The notes under the pieces are model-generated. The model was not told where the DNA came from, did not search any database, and was given only the letters and a program-made list of their open reading frames with translations. The translations under genes were made by a program, and so were the position numbers. Positions 1 to 5,087 of a DNA stretch of 5,087 nucleotides are shown piece by piece (positions within the stretch are counted from its first letter, which is position 1; the number at the start of each line of letters is the position of its first letter). Source of the stretch: an uncultured Clostridium sp. (GTDB taxonomy: Bacteria > Bacillota > Clostridia > Lachnospirales > Lachnospiraceae); assembly GCA_900553925.1 (NCBI GenBank), contig USFH01000151.1, positions 1 through 5,087 of the forward strand. Reading direction: 5' to 3'.

Positions 1-23
1 ATTTCACAGAGGAAGAGTGAAGC

Positions 24-54
24 GGTTACCCAATAAGTTAATCTAAAGGTAACT
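24..54 (+). repeat. Inverted repeat in the leader upstream of the thrS-like start
   Basis: The arms 24-30 (GGTTACC) and 48-54 (GGTAACT) can pair over 7 bp, one of them G-U, around a 17-base loop. A second, smaller inverted repeat (GTTAAC at 69-74 and 80-85, 5-base loop) follows. Many Firmicute thrS genes carry a long T-box leader, but the conserved T-box antiterminator core (AGGGTGG..ACCGCG) is not visible here, and no T-rich tract follows either hairpin. The window starts too close to the gene to see any upstream leader. Function unknown; the structure may be incidental. Confidence 0.25.
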
Positions 55-90
55 ATTCAAAAATATTGGTTAACATAATGTTAACAACCA

Positions 91-97
91 GAAAGGA
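91..97 (+). promoter_or_regulatory. Ribosome binding site for the thrS-like ORF
   Basis: GAAAGGA is a purine-rich Shine-Dalgarno sequence. It directly abuts the ATG at 98, which leaves no spacer for that start, but lies 12 bases before the in-frame ATG at 110. This and the protein alignment (ThrS proteins usually begin Met-Lys-Ile-Thr-Leu) favour 110. Confidence 0.55.
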
Positions 98-109
98 ATG
101 GATATAAAA

Positions 110-496
110 ATGAAAATCACATTAAAAGATGGATCAAGCAAAGAGTATGAAAACAGCATGGCAGTTATCGACATTGCCAGAGATATCAGCGAAGGTCTGG
201 CAAGAGTGGCCTGTGCAGCAGAACTGGATGGCAAAGTAGTGGATCTGAGAACCGTGGTAGACGGAGAACATGAACTGAACATCCTGACATTTGACAGCGA
301 AGAAGGAAAGAGAGCCTTCCGCCACACAGCATCCCATGTACTGGCTCAGGCAGTCAAGAGACTGTACCCTCAGGCAAAATGCACCATTGGCCCATCCATT
401 GAAGATGGATTTTACTATGATTTTGATATGGAATCCCTGAAGGAAGCAGTACGATATTATAATGGCAGAGAACGAAGATTTGGTGGAGTTAAATAA
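110..496 (+). CDS. Chimeric ORF: ThrS N-terminus joined to UppS C-terminus
   Basis: This is a 128-residue open frame from the ATG at 110; an in-frame ATG at 98 would add four residues but has no spacer after its ribosome binding site. Residues 1-61 are a TGS domain as found at the start of threonyl-tRNA synthetase. Residues 69-106 are the beginning of the ThrS editing (SAD) domain, including the HTASH motif at 72-76 (HxxxH editing site) and IGPSIEDGFYYDFD at 93-106. After Asp106 the ThrS sequence stops. Residues 107-128, ending in RERRFGGVK, match the C-terminal end of undecaprenyl diphosphate synthase, the gene normally found before cdsA. Missing are the ThrS catalytic core and anticodon-binding domain and nearly all of UppS, so neither enzyme activity is expected. 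Full ThrS is about 640 residues and UppS about 240. Either a contig or amplification chimera or a real deletion or recombination could explain it. Family identities are confident; the biological reality of the protein is doubtful. Confidence 0.8.
   Translation: MKITLKDGSSKEYENSMAVIDIARDISEGLARVACAAELDGKVVDLRTVVDGEHELNILTFDSEEGKRAFRHTASHVLAQAVKRLYPQAKCTIGPSIEDGFYYDFDMESLKEAVRYYNGRERRFGGVK
428..496 (+). pseudogene. uppS: UppS (undecaprenyl diphosphate synthase) C-terminal remnant
   Basis: The last ~22 codons before the stop at 494-496 read as the end of an isoprenyl transferase: a Glu/Ala-rich helix (ESLKEAVRYY), then the basic NGRERRFGGVK. The RxRRFGG ending is typical of the UppS family, where the residues before it are usually WPDFD, so the preceding Asp-Phe-Asp at 419-427 could belong to either parent. 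UppS condenses isopentenyl diphosphate onto farnesyl diphosphate to make the C55 carrier lipid of peptidoglycan synthesis. Its stop lies 3 bases before cdsA, the spacing expected of an authentic uppS-cdsA junction, so this tail is probably in its native place and the ThrS part is the foreign piece. Confidence 0.75.
483..488 (+). promoter_or_regulatory. Ribosome binding site for cdsA
   Basis: GTGGAG, inside the last codons of the UppS tail, lies 11 bases before the cdsA ATG at 500. It is the only Shine-Dalgarno-like sequence there and places cdsA translation next to termination of the preceding frame. Confidence 0.45.
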
Positions 497-499
497 ACT

Positions 500-1321
500 A
501 TGTTTAAGACACGATTTATAAGTGGAGCGGTACTGACACTGCTCACGATCGGAATTTTATATCTGGGCGGTTATGTGACGGGAGTTGCAGTCATGCTCTT
601 GAGTCTGGGCGGTGTATTCGAACTGATGCGCGTCTACAAGCAGGAGAAATCAGCGTTGGCGGTACTTGCCTATCTGATGACAATTGCATATTACTGTTTC
701 CTGTTTTTTGACCTTCAGAAGTATCTGCTTCCGCTTGTGATCGGATATATATTGCTTGTGCTTTTTGTCTACGTGGTTACATATCCACGTTATACAGACA
801 AGAATGCGATGTCTGCGATTCTGGCATTCTTCTATGTCAGTCTGTTGCTTTCGTTCCTGTATCAGGTACGGGAATTGAAATATGGCGGCGCGCTTGTCGT
901 TATGGTATACATCTGCTCGTGGATCAATGATACGTTCGCGTATTGTGTTGGCGTGAAGTTTGGAAAGCATAAGATGTCACCGAAATTAAGCCCGAAGAAG
1001 AGTGTGGAGGGGCTCTTCGGTGGAATCCTTGGTTCTGCATTGGTCGGCGGACTGTATGGTATCTTCTTTGAAGCGAAGATCTATGATCTTGCAAATGCAC
1101 CGCTTATATTCGCGGCAGCAGGTGCAATCGGTGCGGGATTCGCTGTGGTCGGAGATCTGACTGCTTCTGCGATTAAGAGAAACAACAATATTAAAGATTA
1201 TGGAAAGCTGATTCCGGGACATGGTGGAATTCTGGACCGGTTTGACAGCATTATATTTACGGCACCAATCGTGTATTACTGTTTTAAGATTATGATTGGT
1301 AATTTAGGAGGCGCGATGTGA
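500..1321 (+). CDS. cdsA: Phosphatidate cytidylyltransferase (CDP-diglyceride synthase)
   Basis: This integral membrane enzyme transfers CMP from CTP to phosphatidic acid, giving CDP-diacylglycerol, the precursor of phosphatidylglycerol, cardiolipin and other phospholipids. The 273-residue length is normal for the family. The N-terminal two thirds consists of hydrophobic helices (roughly 8-40, 52-70, 74-95, 103-121, 129-150), with further ones near 172-190, 201-219 and 251-266. The diagnostic CdsA signature spans residues 223-249: Ser223, Lys226-Arg227, Lys232-Asp233, then PGHGGILDRFD. Asp219 and Asp246 are the conserved acidic residues expected to hold the active-site metals. WINDTFAY (141-148) and SPKKSVEG (164-171) are also family motifs. 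The start at 500 lies 3 bases after the preceding stop, and the stop codon overlaps the dxr start. Genes around it (uppS tail, dxr, rseP) are its usual Firmicute neighbours. Confidence 0.97.
   Translation: MFKTRFISGAVLTLLTIGILYLGGYVTGVAVMLLSLGGVFELMRVYKQEKSALAVLAYLMTIAYYCFLFFDLQKYLLPLVIGYILLVLFVYVVTYPRYTDKNAMSAILAFFYVSLLLSFLYQVRELKYGGALVVMVYICSWINDTFAYCVGVKFGKHKMSPKLSPKKSVEGLFGGILGSALVGGLYGIFFEAKIYDLANAPLIFAAAGAIGAGFAVVGDLTASAIKRNNNIKDYGKLIPGHGGILDRFDSIIFTAPIVYYCFKIMIGNLGGAM
1306..1311 (+). promoter_or_regulatory. Ribosome binding site fixing the GTG start of dxr
   Basis: AGGAGG, a perfect Shine-Dalgarno sequence in the last codons of cdsA, lies 6 bases before GTG 1318. It supports the GTG as the dxr start; the ATG at 1316 is in the cdsA frame and is followed at once by the cdsA stop. 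Confidence 0.85.
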
Positions 1322-2466
1322 GATCGATAGCGATTATTGGATCAACCGGATCCATAGGAACGCAGACGCTGGATGTTGTACGTGCGAATGCGGATATACG
1401 TGTTGCTGCGCTGGCAGCAGGGGATAATATTGAATTATTGGAGAAACAGGTAAGGGAGTTTCGACCGGAACTTGTAAGTGTGAAAAGCGAAGACAAGGCA
1501 AAAGCATTAGCGGCTGCCTTGTCTGATTTTAACTGTAAGATCACCTATGGCATGGACGGACTGATAGAGACTGCGACCTGTGAGAAAGCAGAGCTTGTGG
1601 TGACTGCTATCGTCGGTATGATCGGAATCCGTCCGACGATTGAGGCAATCAAGGCAGGAAAGGATATTGCGCTTGCGAATAAGGAAACACTTGTAACTGC
1701 CGGACATCTGATCATGCAACTGGCACAGGAATACCATGTGCGTATCCTGCCGGTGGACAGCGAGCATTCGGCAATCTTCCAGTGTCTGCATGGGGAACAG
1801 GAAAACAAGATTGCCAAGCTGCTGATTACGGCGTCGGGTGGACCATTCCGCGGAAAGACAAGAAAAGAACTCGAATACGTCACGGTGGAGGATGCGCTGA
1901 AGCATCCGAACTGGTCGATGGGACGTAAGATCACGATTGATTCCGCAACACTTGTGAACAAAGGACTTGAGGTAATAGAGGCACGATGGCTGTTCGATGT
2001 GATGCCGGAGAATATCGAGGTTGTTGTACAGCCACAGAGTATTATCCATTCGATGGTGGAGTTCGAAGATGGCGCGATCAAGGCACAGCTTGGAACGGCA
2101 GATATGCGGTTGCCGATCCAGTATGCACTTTATTATCCGGAGCGAAGAAATTTATCCGGAGATAGACTTGATTTTTCAAAAATATCGGGTATACTCACAG
2201 AACAACCAGATAGAGAGACATTTCGGGGCCTGGATCTGGCATATAATGCTATTGAGACAGGCGGCTCTATGCCAACCGTGTTGAATGCCGCAAATGAATG
2301 TGCAGTCGCAATGTTTTTGAACGGGGACATAAAATTTTTACAAATCTATGATATAATCGAAGCTTGTATGAAGGCACATACCGTGATCGGGAATCCGACC
2401 TTAGAGGAGATCCTTGACACGGAGAGATGGGTATACGACTACATAAACAAAAAGGAGTTTGTATGA
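1318..2466 (+). CDS. dxr: 1-deoxy-D-xylulose 5-phosphate reductoisomerase
   Basis: This cytoplasmic enzyme converts DXP to 2-C-methyl-D-erythritol 4-phosphate using NADPH and a divalent metal. It is the first committed step of the MEP isoprenoid pathway and the target of fosmidomycin. The 382-residue length is normal. The nucleotide-binding loop GSTGSIGTQTLDV is at 8-20. LANKETLV (119-126) contains Lys122. The metal ligands are in PVDSEHSAIFQ: Asp147 and Glu149, with Glu218 in the later NKGLE segment (214-218). The substrate-binding TASGGPF (171-177, Ser173), the flexible-loop HPNWSMG (196-202) and Ser209/Asn214/Lys215 are all present, so the enzyme looks functional. The C-terminal helical domain follows from about residue 290. 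It starts with GTG inside the cdsA stop (4-base overlap GTGA) and its own stop overlaps the rseP ATG (ATGA), which suggests translational coupling along the operon. Confidence 0.98.
   Translation: MRSIAIIGSTGSIGTQTLDVVRANADIRVAALAAGDNIELLEKQVREFRPELVSVKSEDKAKALAAALSDFNCKITYGMDGLIETATCEKAELVVTAIVGMIGIRPTIEAIKAGKDIALANKETLVTAGHLIMQLAQEYHVRILPVDSEHSAIFQCLHGEQENKIAKLLITASGGPFRGKTRKELEYVTVEDALKHPNWSMGRKITIDSATLVNKGLEVIEARWLFDVMPENIEVVVQPQSIIHSMVEFEDGAIKAQLGTADMRLPIQYALYYPERRNLSGDRLDFSKISGILTEQPDRETFRGLDLAYNAIETGGSMPTVLNAANECAVAMFLNGDIKFLQIYDIIEACMKAHTVIGNPTLEEILDTERWVYDYINKKEFV
2451..2457 (+). promoter_or_regulatory. Ribosome binding site fixing the ATG start of rseP
   Basis: AAAGGAG lies 5 bases before ATG 2463. 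An in-frame ATG at 2427 would lengthen the protein by 12 residues, but the extra residues are polar and sit before the natural hydrophobic N-terminus, so 2463 is preferred. Confidence 0.85.
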
Positions 2467-3515
2467 ACATTATTTTGATCATTCTTGTGTTTGGCGTGAT
2501 TGTATTTTTTCATGAGTTCGGACACTTTATTGTAGCCAAGATGAATAAGATTGCGGTTATGGAATTTTCCATTGGCATGGGACCGGCGATTTTCTCTGTC
2601 AAGAAGAAGGAGACGAAATACTCTCTGCGGCTGCTTCCGATCGGCGGGTATTGCATGATGATGGGGGAAGATGGCGAGAGTGAGGATGAGAATGCATTTA
2701 ACAACAAACCGCTGCTTGCGCGTATCCTTGTGATTGCTGCGGGACCGGTGTTTAATTTCATTCTTGCTTTTTTGTTCTCTATCATTCTGATTCACTTCAC
2801 AGGGTGCGATCCGGCGAAACTGACGTATGTCGCTTCTGATTCCGCAGCTGCAGATGCAGGAATCGAGGTCGGCGATACGGTTACGGAGATCAATGGCAAA
2901 AACATCTACAATTACCGGGAGATTCTGCTTTATATGCAGGCGGAGGATACTTCAAAGCCTGTGACACTCGGTATCCGTCATGAAGATGGAACCGAAAGCT
3001 CGGTGCTTGTTACCCCGAAGAAGAACAGCGAGGGAGAATATAAGCTCGGCGTCGCGGGTGGCTATGTCGCATCGACAGGAATCGGAAATGATATCAAGTA
3101 TGCAGGTCTGGAGCTTCGCTACTGGGTGAAGGCAACCGTGACCGGTCTTCGCATGATTGTGACCGGAGGCGTGAAGAATGGTGATGTCATGGGACCGGTC
3201 GGCGTTGGAAGTGCGATGAATGACGTCATAGAAGAAGCGAAGGATATCAGTACATCGAAGAAAGAAGCGACGATCAATGTCCTTTTGAATCTGCTGAACT
3301 GGTGTATTCTTCTGAGTGTGAACCTTGGAATTATGAATCTGCTTCCGATTCCGGCACTAGACGGAGGACGTCTGTTGTTCCTGTTTATCGAAGGAATCCG
3401 TCGTAAGAAGATTCCGCAGGATAAGGAAGCGATTGTGAATGCGATAGGATTTGTACTCTTGATGATTCTGATGGTTGTTGTATTCTTTAATGATATTAAG
3501 AATGCATTTTTCTAG
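2463..3515 (+). CDS. rseP: Site-2 intramembrane zinc metalloprotease (RseP/RasP family, M50)
   Basis: A membrane protease that cuts transmembrane segments of substrates such as anti-sigma factors and leftover signal peptides. The preferred start gives 350 residues, normal for clostridial members, which have a single PDZ domain, while E. coli RseP has two. The zinc motif HEFGH lies at residues 17-21 in the first membrane helix. GGYCMMMGE (61-69) corresponds to the family's GGYVKMLGE-type membrane-associated loop. A second helix spans about 88-112 (with GPVFNF). A PDZ domain covers about 118-185 (AADAGIEVGDTVTEING). The third zinc ligand is Asp300 in NLLPIPALDGG (292-302), inside a helix starting near 271, and a last helix lies at about 325-342. 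All catalytic residues are present. The start overlaps the dxr stop by 4 bases. Which sigma-factor pathway it serves cannot be told from this window. Confidence 0.96.
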   Translation: MNIILIILVFGVIVFFHEFGHFIVAKMNKIAVMEFSIGMGPAIFSVKKKETKYSLRLLPIGGYCMMMGEDGESEDENAFNNKPLLARILVIAAGPVFNFILAFLFSIILIHFTGCDPAKLTYVASDSAAADAGIEVGDTVTEINGKNIYNYREILLYMQAEDTSKPVTLGIRHEDGTESSVLVTPKKNSEGEYKLGVAGGYVASTGIGNDIKYAGLELRYWVKATVTGLRMIVTGGVKNGDVMGPVGVGSAMNDVIEEAKDISTSKKEATINVLLNLLNWCILLSVNLGIMNLLPIPALDGGRLLFLFIEGIRRKKIPQDKEAIVNAIGFVLLMILMVVVFFNDIKNAFF

Positions 3516-3540
3516 ATCATTCTGGATAAGAATGATATTT
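3516..3540 (+). terminator. Small AT-rich hairpin right after the rseP stop
   Basis: ATCATTCT (3516-3523) and AGAATGAT (3529-3536) form an 8-bp perfect stem with a 5-base loop (GGATA), followed by ATTTT. The stem has only two G-C pairs and the T run is short, so it is at best a weak, leaky terminator or a 3'-end-stabilising structure. It begins on the base after the rseP stop. A competing 6-bp pairing exists between 3499-3504 and 3518-3523. Confidence 0.3.
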
Positions 3541-3570
3541 TGTAGTATGAAACGATATTTTGTAGTTTGA
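3534..3570 (+). repeat. Two-copy direct repeat, 20-base period, rseP-ispG gap
   Basis: The 17-base unit GATATTTTGTAGTATGA (3534-3550) recurs at 3554-3570 with a single change (A to T at unit position 14). The copies are separated by AAC. The repeat fills most of the 76-base gap between rseP and ispG, the only real intergenic space in this operon. I see no convincing promoter in it. It could be a regulatory site with helically spaced half-units (20 bases is about two turns) or a simple local duplication. Confidence 0.6.
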
Positions 3571-3575
3571 TGAAA

Positions 3576-3583
3576 AGGTGGGG
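3576..3583 (+). promoter_or_regulatory. Ribosome binding site for ispG
   Basis: AGGTGGGG lies 8 bases before ATG 3592. A nearer ATG at 3585 is out of frame and too close to this site, so 3592 is the start. Confidence 0.75.
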
Positions 3584-3591
3584 AATGACGA

Positions 3592-4680
3592 ATGAGATAT
3601 GGAACGAAGAAAGAACTTCCGCACAGAGATACAACGCGGATGGTCAATATCGGCGGTGTAGTAATCGGTGGCGGTAATCCGATTGCGATTCAGTCTATGA
3701 CGAACACAGAGACATCCGATGTGGCTGCAACGGTAGCACAGATTCTCGAACTGGAGAAGGCAGGCTGTCAGATTATCCGTTCGACAGCAAATACCGAGGC
3801 GGCAGCGAAGGCGTTTGGCAAGATCAAGGAACAGATTCACATTCCAATCGTGGCAGACATTCATTTCGATTATCGTCTGGCGATACTGGCGATGGAGTAT
3901 GGTGCAGATAAGATCCGCATCAACCCGGGAAATATCGGTGGTGAGGAGAATCTGAAGAAGGTTGTGAAGGTCGCAAAGGAACGGAATATACCAATCCGTG
4001 TGGGCGTGAATTCCGGTTCGCTGGAGAAAACGCTCGTTGAAAAATACGGTGGTGTGACCGCAGAGGGCATCGTAGAATCTGCACTTGATAAGGTGCGTAT
4101 GATTGAGGAATGTGACTATGATAATCTCGTGATCAGCATCAAGAGCTCTGATGTCATGATGTGCGTGAAAGCACATGAGCTGATCGCGGAGCAGACAAGC
4201 TATCCGCTGCATGTGGGAATTACGGAAGCGGGAACGGTCTATCGCGGCAATATCAAGTCGGCAGTCGGGCTTGGCATGATACTGGGACAGGGAATCGGCG
4301 ATACGATGCGTGTATCCCTGACGGGAGATCCGGTTGAGGAGATCACATCGGCGAAGCTGATTCTCCGCACGCTTGGACTTCGGAAGGATGGAATCGAACT
4401 TGTATCCTGTCCGACCTGTGGCAGGACGAAGATTGACCTGATCGGACTTGCGAACGAAGTCGAGAAGCTGATTGCCGGTTATGATCATCTGTCAATCAAA
4501 GTCGCCGTGATGGGATGCGCGGTGAATGGTCCTGGTGAGGCCCGGGAAGCGGATCTCGGAATCGCCGGCGGTGATGGGGAAGGTCTTCTGATGAAGCATG
4601 GAAAAATAATAAAGAAGATGCCGCAGGAAGAATTGCTTGGGGCACTCAAATATGAATTGGATCACTGGGAAGCGAGGTAA
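3592..4680 (+). CDS. ispG: (E)-4-hydroxy-3-methylbut-2-enyl diphosphate synthase
   Basis: IspG (GcpE) is a [4Fe-4S] enzyme that reductively opens methylerythritol cyclodiphosphate to HMBPP, the penultimate step of the MEP pathway, with electrons from flavodoxin or ferredoxin. The 362-residue length fits the compact bacterial form. A TIM-barrel domain covers about 10-260, with the conserved stretches IQSMTNT (33-39), VADIHFDYRLA (87-97), KIRINPGNIGGEE (107-119), IRVGVNSGSLE (135-145), LHVGITEAG (206-214) and GIGDTMRVSLTGDPVEEI (234-251). The cluster-binding domain follows: Cys273 and Cys276 in CPTC, Cys309 in MGCAVNGPGEA, and the fourth ligand Glu316. All ligands are intact. One oddity is residues 63-70 (RSTANTEA), where most homologues I know carry a Val-Pro (as in RVSVPTMDA). 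It is the second MEP gene of the operon. Its stop overlaps the polC ribosome binding site region. Confidence 0.97.
   Translation: MRYGTKKELPHRDTTRMVNIGGVVIGGGNPIAIQSMTNTETSDVAATVAQILELEKAGCQIIRSTANTEAAAKAFGKIKEQIHIPIVADIHFDYRLAILAMEYGADKIRINPGNIGGEENLKKVVKVAKERNIPIRVGVNSGSLEKTLVEKYGGVTAEGIVESALDKVRMIEECDYDNLVISIKSSDVMMCVKAHELIAEQTSYPLHVGITEAGTVYRGNIKSAVGLGMILGQGIGDTMRVSLTGDPVEEITSAKLILRTLGLRKDGIELVSCPTCGRTKIDLIGLANEVEKLIAGYDHLSIKVAVMGCAVNGPGEAREADLGIAGGDGEGLLMKHGKIIKKMPQEELLGALKYELDHWEAR
4674..4677 (+). promoter_or_regulatory. Ribosome binding site supporting the TTG start of polC
   Basis: GAGG, in the last sense codons of ispG, lies 8 bases before TTG 4686. No in-frame ATG or GTG lies near; the first internal ATG is at codon 40, past conserved PolC sequence. 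Confidence 0.55.
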
Positions 4681-4685
4681 CACGT

Positions 4686-5087
4686 TTGGATAGTAAAACA
4701 TTTTGCAATGTTTTCCCGGCGTTCAAGGGCGGAGCTGAGCTTGACGCCCTTTTTTCAGATACGCAGGTAGAAAGCATTAAGACGTATGAGACCAGAAAAC
4801 AGATGATCATTACGATTATGAGCGATCATCTGATCCCATATCATCTCATCGTCCGCATGGAGGCACTGCTGACACAGTATGCTTACCATATGGGCGGTGC
4901 GGGTAAGAAGGTTCTGCTTTTTGTGCGATATCAGTTGTCGGAACAATATACAGTAGAACAGATTATGGAGAATTATAAGGACAGCATGCTGGAGGAGCTC
5001 CGGGGACAGAGCCGGATCGCGTTCCGGTTACTCAGCCGTTCAGATTGGTATTGCAATGGGAATGTAATCAGTCTGGCGGTAGAACAG
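4686..5087 (+). CDS. polC: DNA polymerase III alpha subunit, Gram-positive type (PolC), N-terminal part
   Basis: PolC is the replicative DNA polymerase of low-GC Gram-positives, with a built-in 3'-5' proofreading exonuclease. Only the first 134 of about 1,450 codons are here; the frame is open to the window edge, so it has no stop. The translation begins LDSKTFCNVFPAFKGGAEL and continues with QLSEQYTVEQIMENYKDSM (residues 84-102) and LEELRGQ, the pattern of the PolC N-terminal domain that precedes the OB-fold, PHP, exonuclease and polymerase modules. None of the catalytic motifs falls in the window. The start is a TTG, 5 bases after the ispG stop; the alternative of a later ATG would remove conserved sequence. 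Position after the dxr-rseP-ispG genes is typical of Clostridia (Bacillus has proS instead of ispG). A terminator-like hairpin lies within codons 14-24. Identity rests on the N-terminal domain and synteny. Confidence 0.88.
   Translation, partial: MDSKTFCNVFPAFKGGAELDALFSDTQVESIKTYETRKQMIITIMSDHLIPYHLIVRMEALLTQYAYHMGGAGKKVLLFVRYQLSEQYTVEQIMENYKDSMLEELRGQSRIAFRLLSRSDWYCNGNVISLAVEQ
4725..4755 (+). terminator. Intrinsic-terminator-like hairpin inside the start of polC
   Basis: AAGGGCG (4725-4731) pairs with CGCCCTT (4745-4751) over 7 bp, five of them G-C. The stem continues after a 2-base bulge (4743-4744) through 4732-4735 with 4739-4742 (one G-U pair), closing on a TGA triloop. T residues run from 4750 to 4755. 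This is the geometry of a Rho-independent terminator, but it lies within codons 14-24 of polC, where translating ribosomes would normally melt it. A competing fold pairs 4718-4727 with 4740-4748 (9 bp, one bulged T) and cannot coexist with it. It may attenuate readthrough into polC when translation is poor, or may be incidental. Confidence 0.4.

Noticed and set aside
50..90. Promoter for the thrS-like ORF
   Set aside because: AT-rich hexamers such as CATAAT (74-79) exist, but no acceptable -35 box sits at 16-18 bases upstream.
1..97. T-box riboswitch of thrS
   Set aside because: The AGGGTGG..ACCGCG antiterminator core and a terminator with a T tract are not present in these bases; only short inverted repeats are visible and the upstream part is outside the window.
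1507..2081. Two ~180-residue minus-strand frames opposite dxr
   Set aside because: Both overlap each other and the conserved dxr core in different frames, with no family resemblance; shadows of dxr codon use.
2317..2357. Internal promoter near the end of dxr (TATAAT at 2352-2357)
   Set aside because: The -10 match is perfect, but the nearest TTGA-like box (2317-2322) is 29 bases away, too far for a sigma-A promoter, and the sequence encodes conserved protein.
2427..2462. Upstream ATG start for rseP at 2427
   Set aside because: It has no good ribosome binding site and adds a polar 12-residue extension before the hydrophobic N-terminus; ATG 2463 has AAAGGAG 5 bases upstream.
3517..4488. 323-residue open frame on the minus strand opposite ispG
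   Set aside because: It lies wholly opposite a well-conserved IspG gene and the rseP-ispG gap, has no recognisable domain, and its His/Arg/Cys-rich composition is typical of a reverse-complement shadow.
4755..4946. 63-residue minus-strand frame near the end of the window
   Set aside because: It lies opposite the PolC N-terminal coding sequence and shows no recognisable features.

Overview
The window looks like chromosomal DNA of a low-to-medium GC Firmicute, most likely Clostridia of the Lachnospiraceae type. The reasons are the gene order (uppS tail, cdsA, dxr, rseP, ispG, polC), the Gram-positive-type PolC, purine-rich ribosome binding sites, and start/stop overlaps between genes. The assignment rests on recognised protein families and synteny, not on a database search.

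Layout: positions 1-109 are a leader with two short inverted repeats and a ribosome binding site. Positions 110-496 are an intact but chimeric reading frame. It begins as threonyl-tRNA synthetase (TGS domain plus the start of the editing domain) and changes, inside a shared Asp-Phe-Asp stretch near 419-430, into the last ~20 residues of undecaprenyl diphosphate synthase (UppS). From there to the end all genes lie on the + strand and are tightly packed: cdsA (500-1321), dxr (1318-2466), rseP (2463-3515), a 76-base gap with a small hairpin and a tandem repeat, ispG (3592-4680), and the first 134 codons of polC (from a TTG at 4686, running off the end).

The genes form a familiar envelope and isoprenoid operon. 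Dxr and IspG are the second and penultimate steps of the MEP pathway that makes isoprenoid precursors. UppS (only its tail is here) turns these into the undecaprenyl carrier lipid. CdsA makes CDP-diacylglycerol for phospholipids. RseP is an intramembrane protease of envelope stress signalling. PolC, the replicative polymerase, follows as it does in many Firmicutes.

Two things deserve attention. First, the ThrS-UppS join coincides with a sharp change in CpG content and codon use, so it is either an assembly or amplification chimera or a real recombination; artefact is the simpler explanation. Second, a terminator-like hairpin with a T tract lies inside the first codons of polC, with a competing alternative fold. 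I found no CRISPR array, mobile element, tRNA, rRNA, or clearly new multi-gene system.
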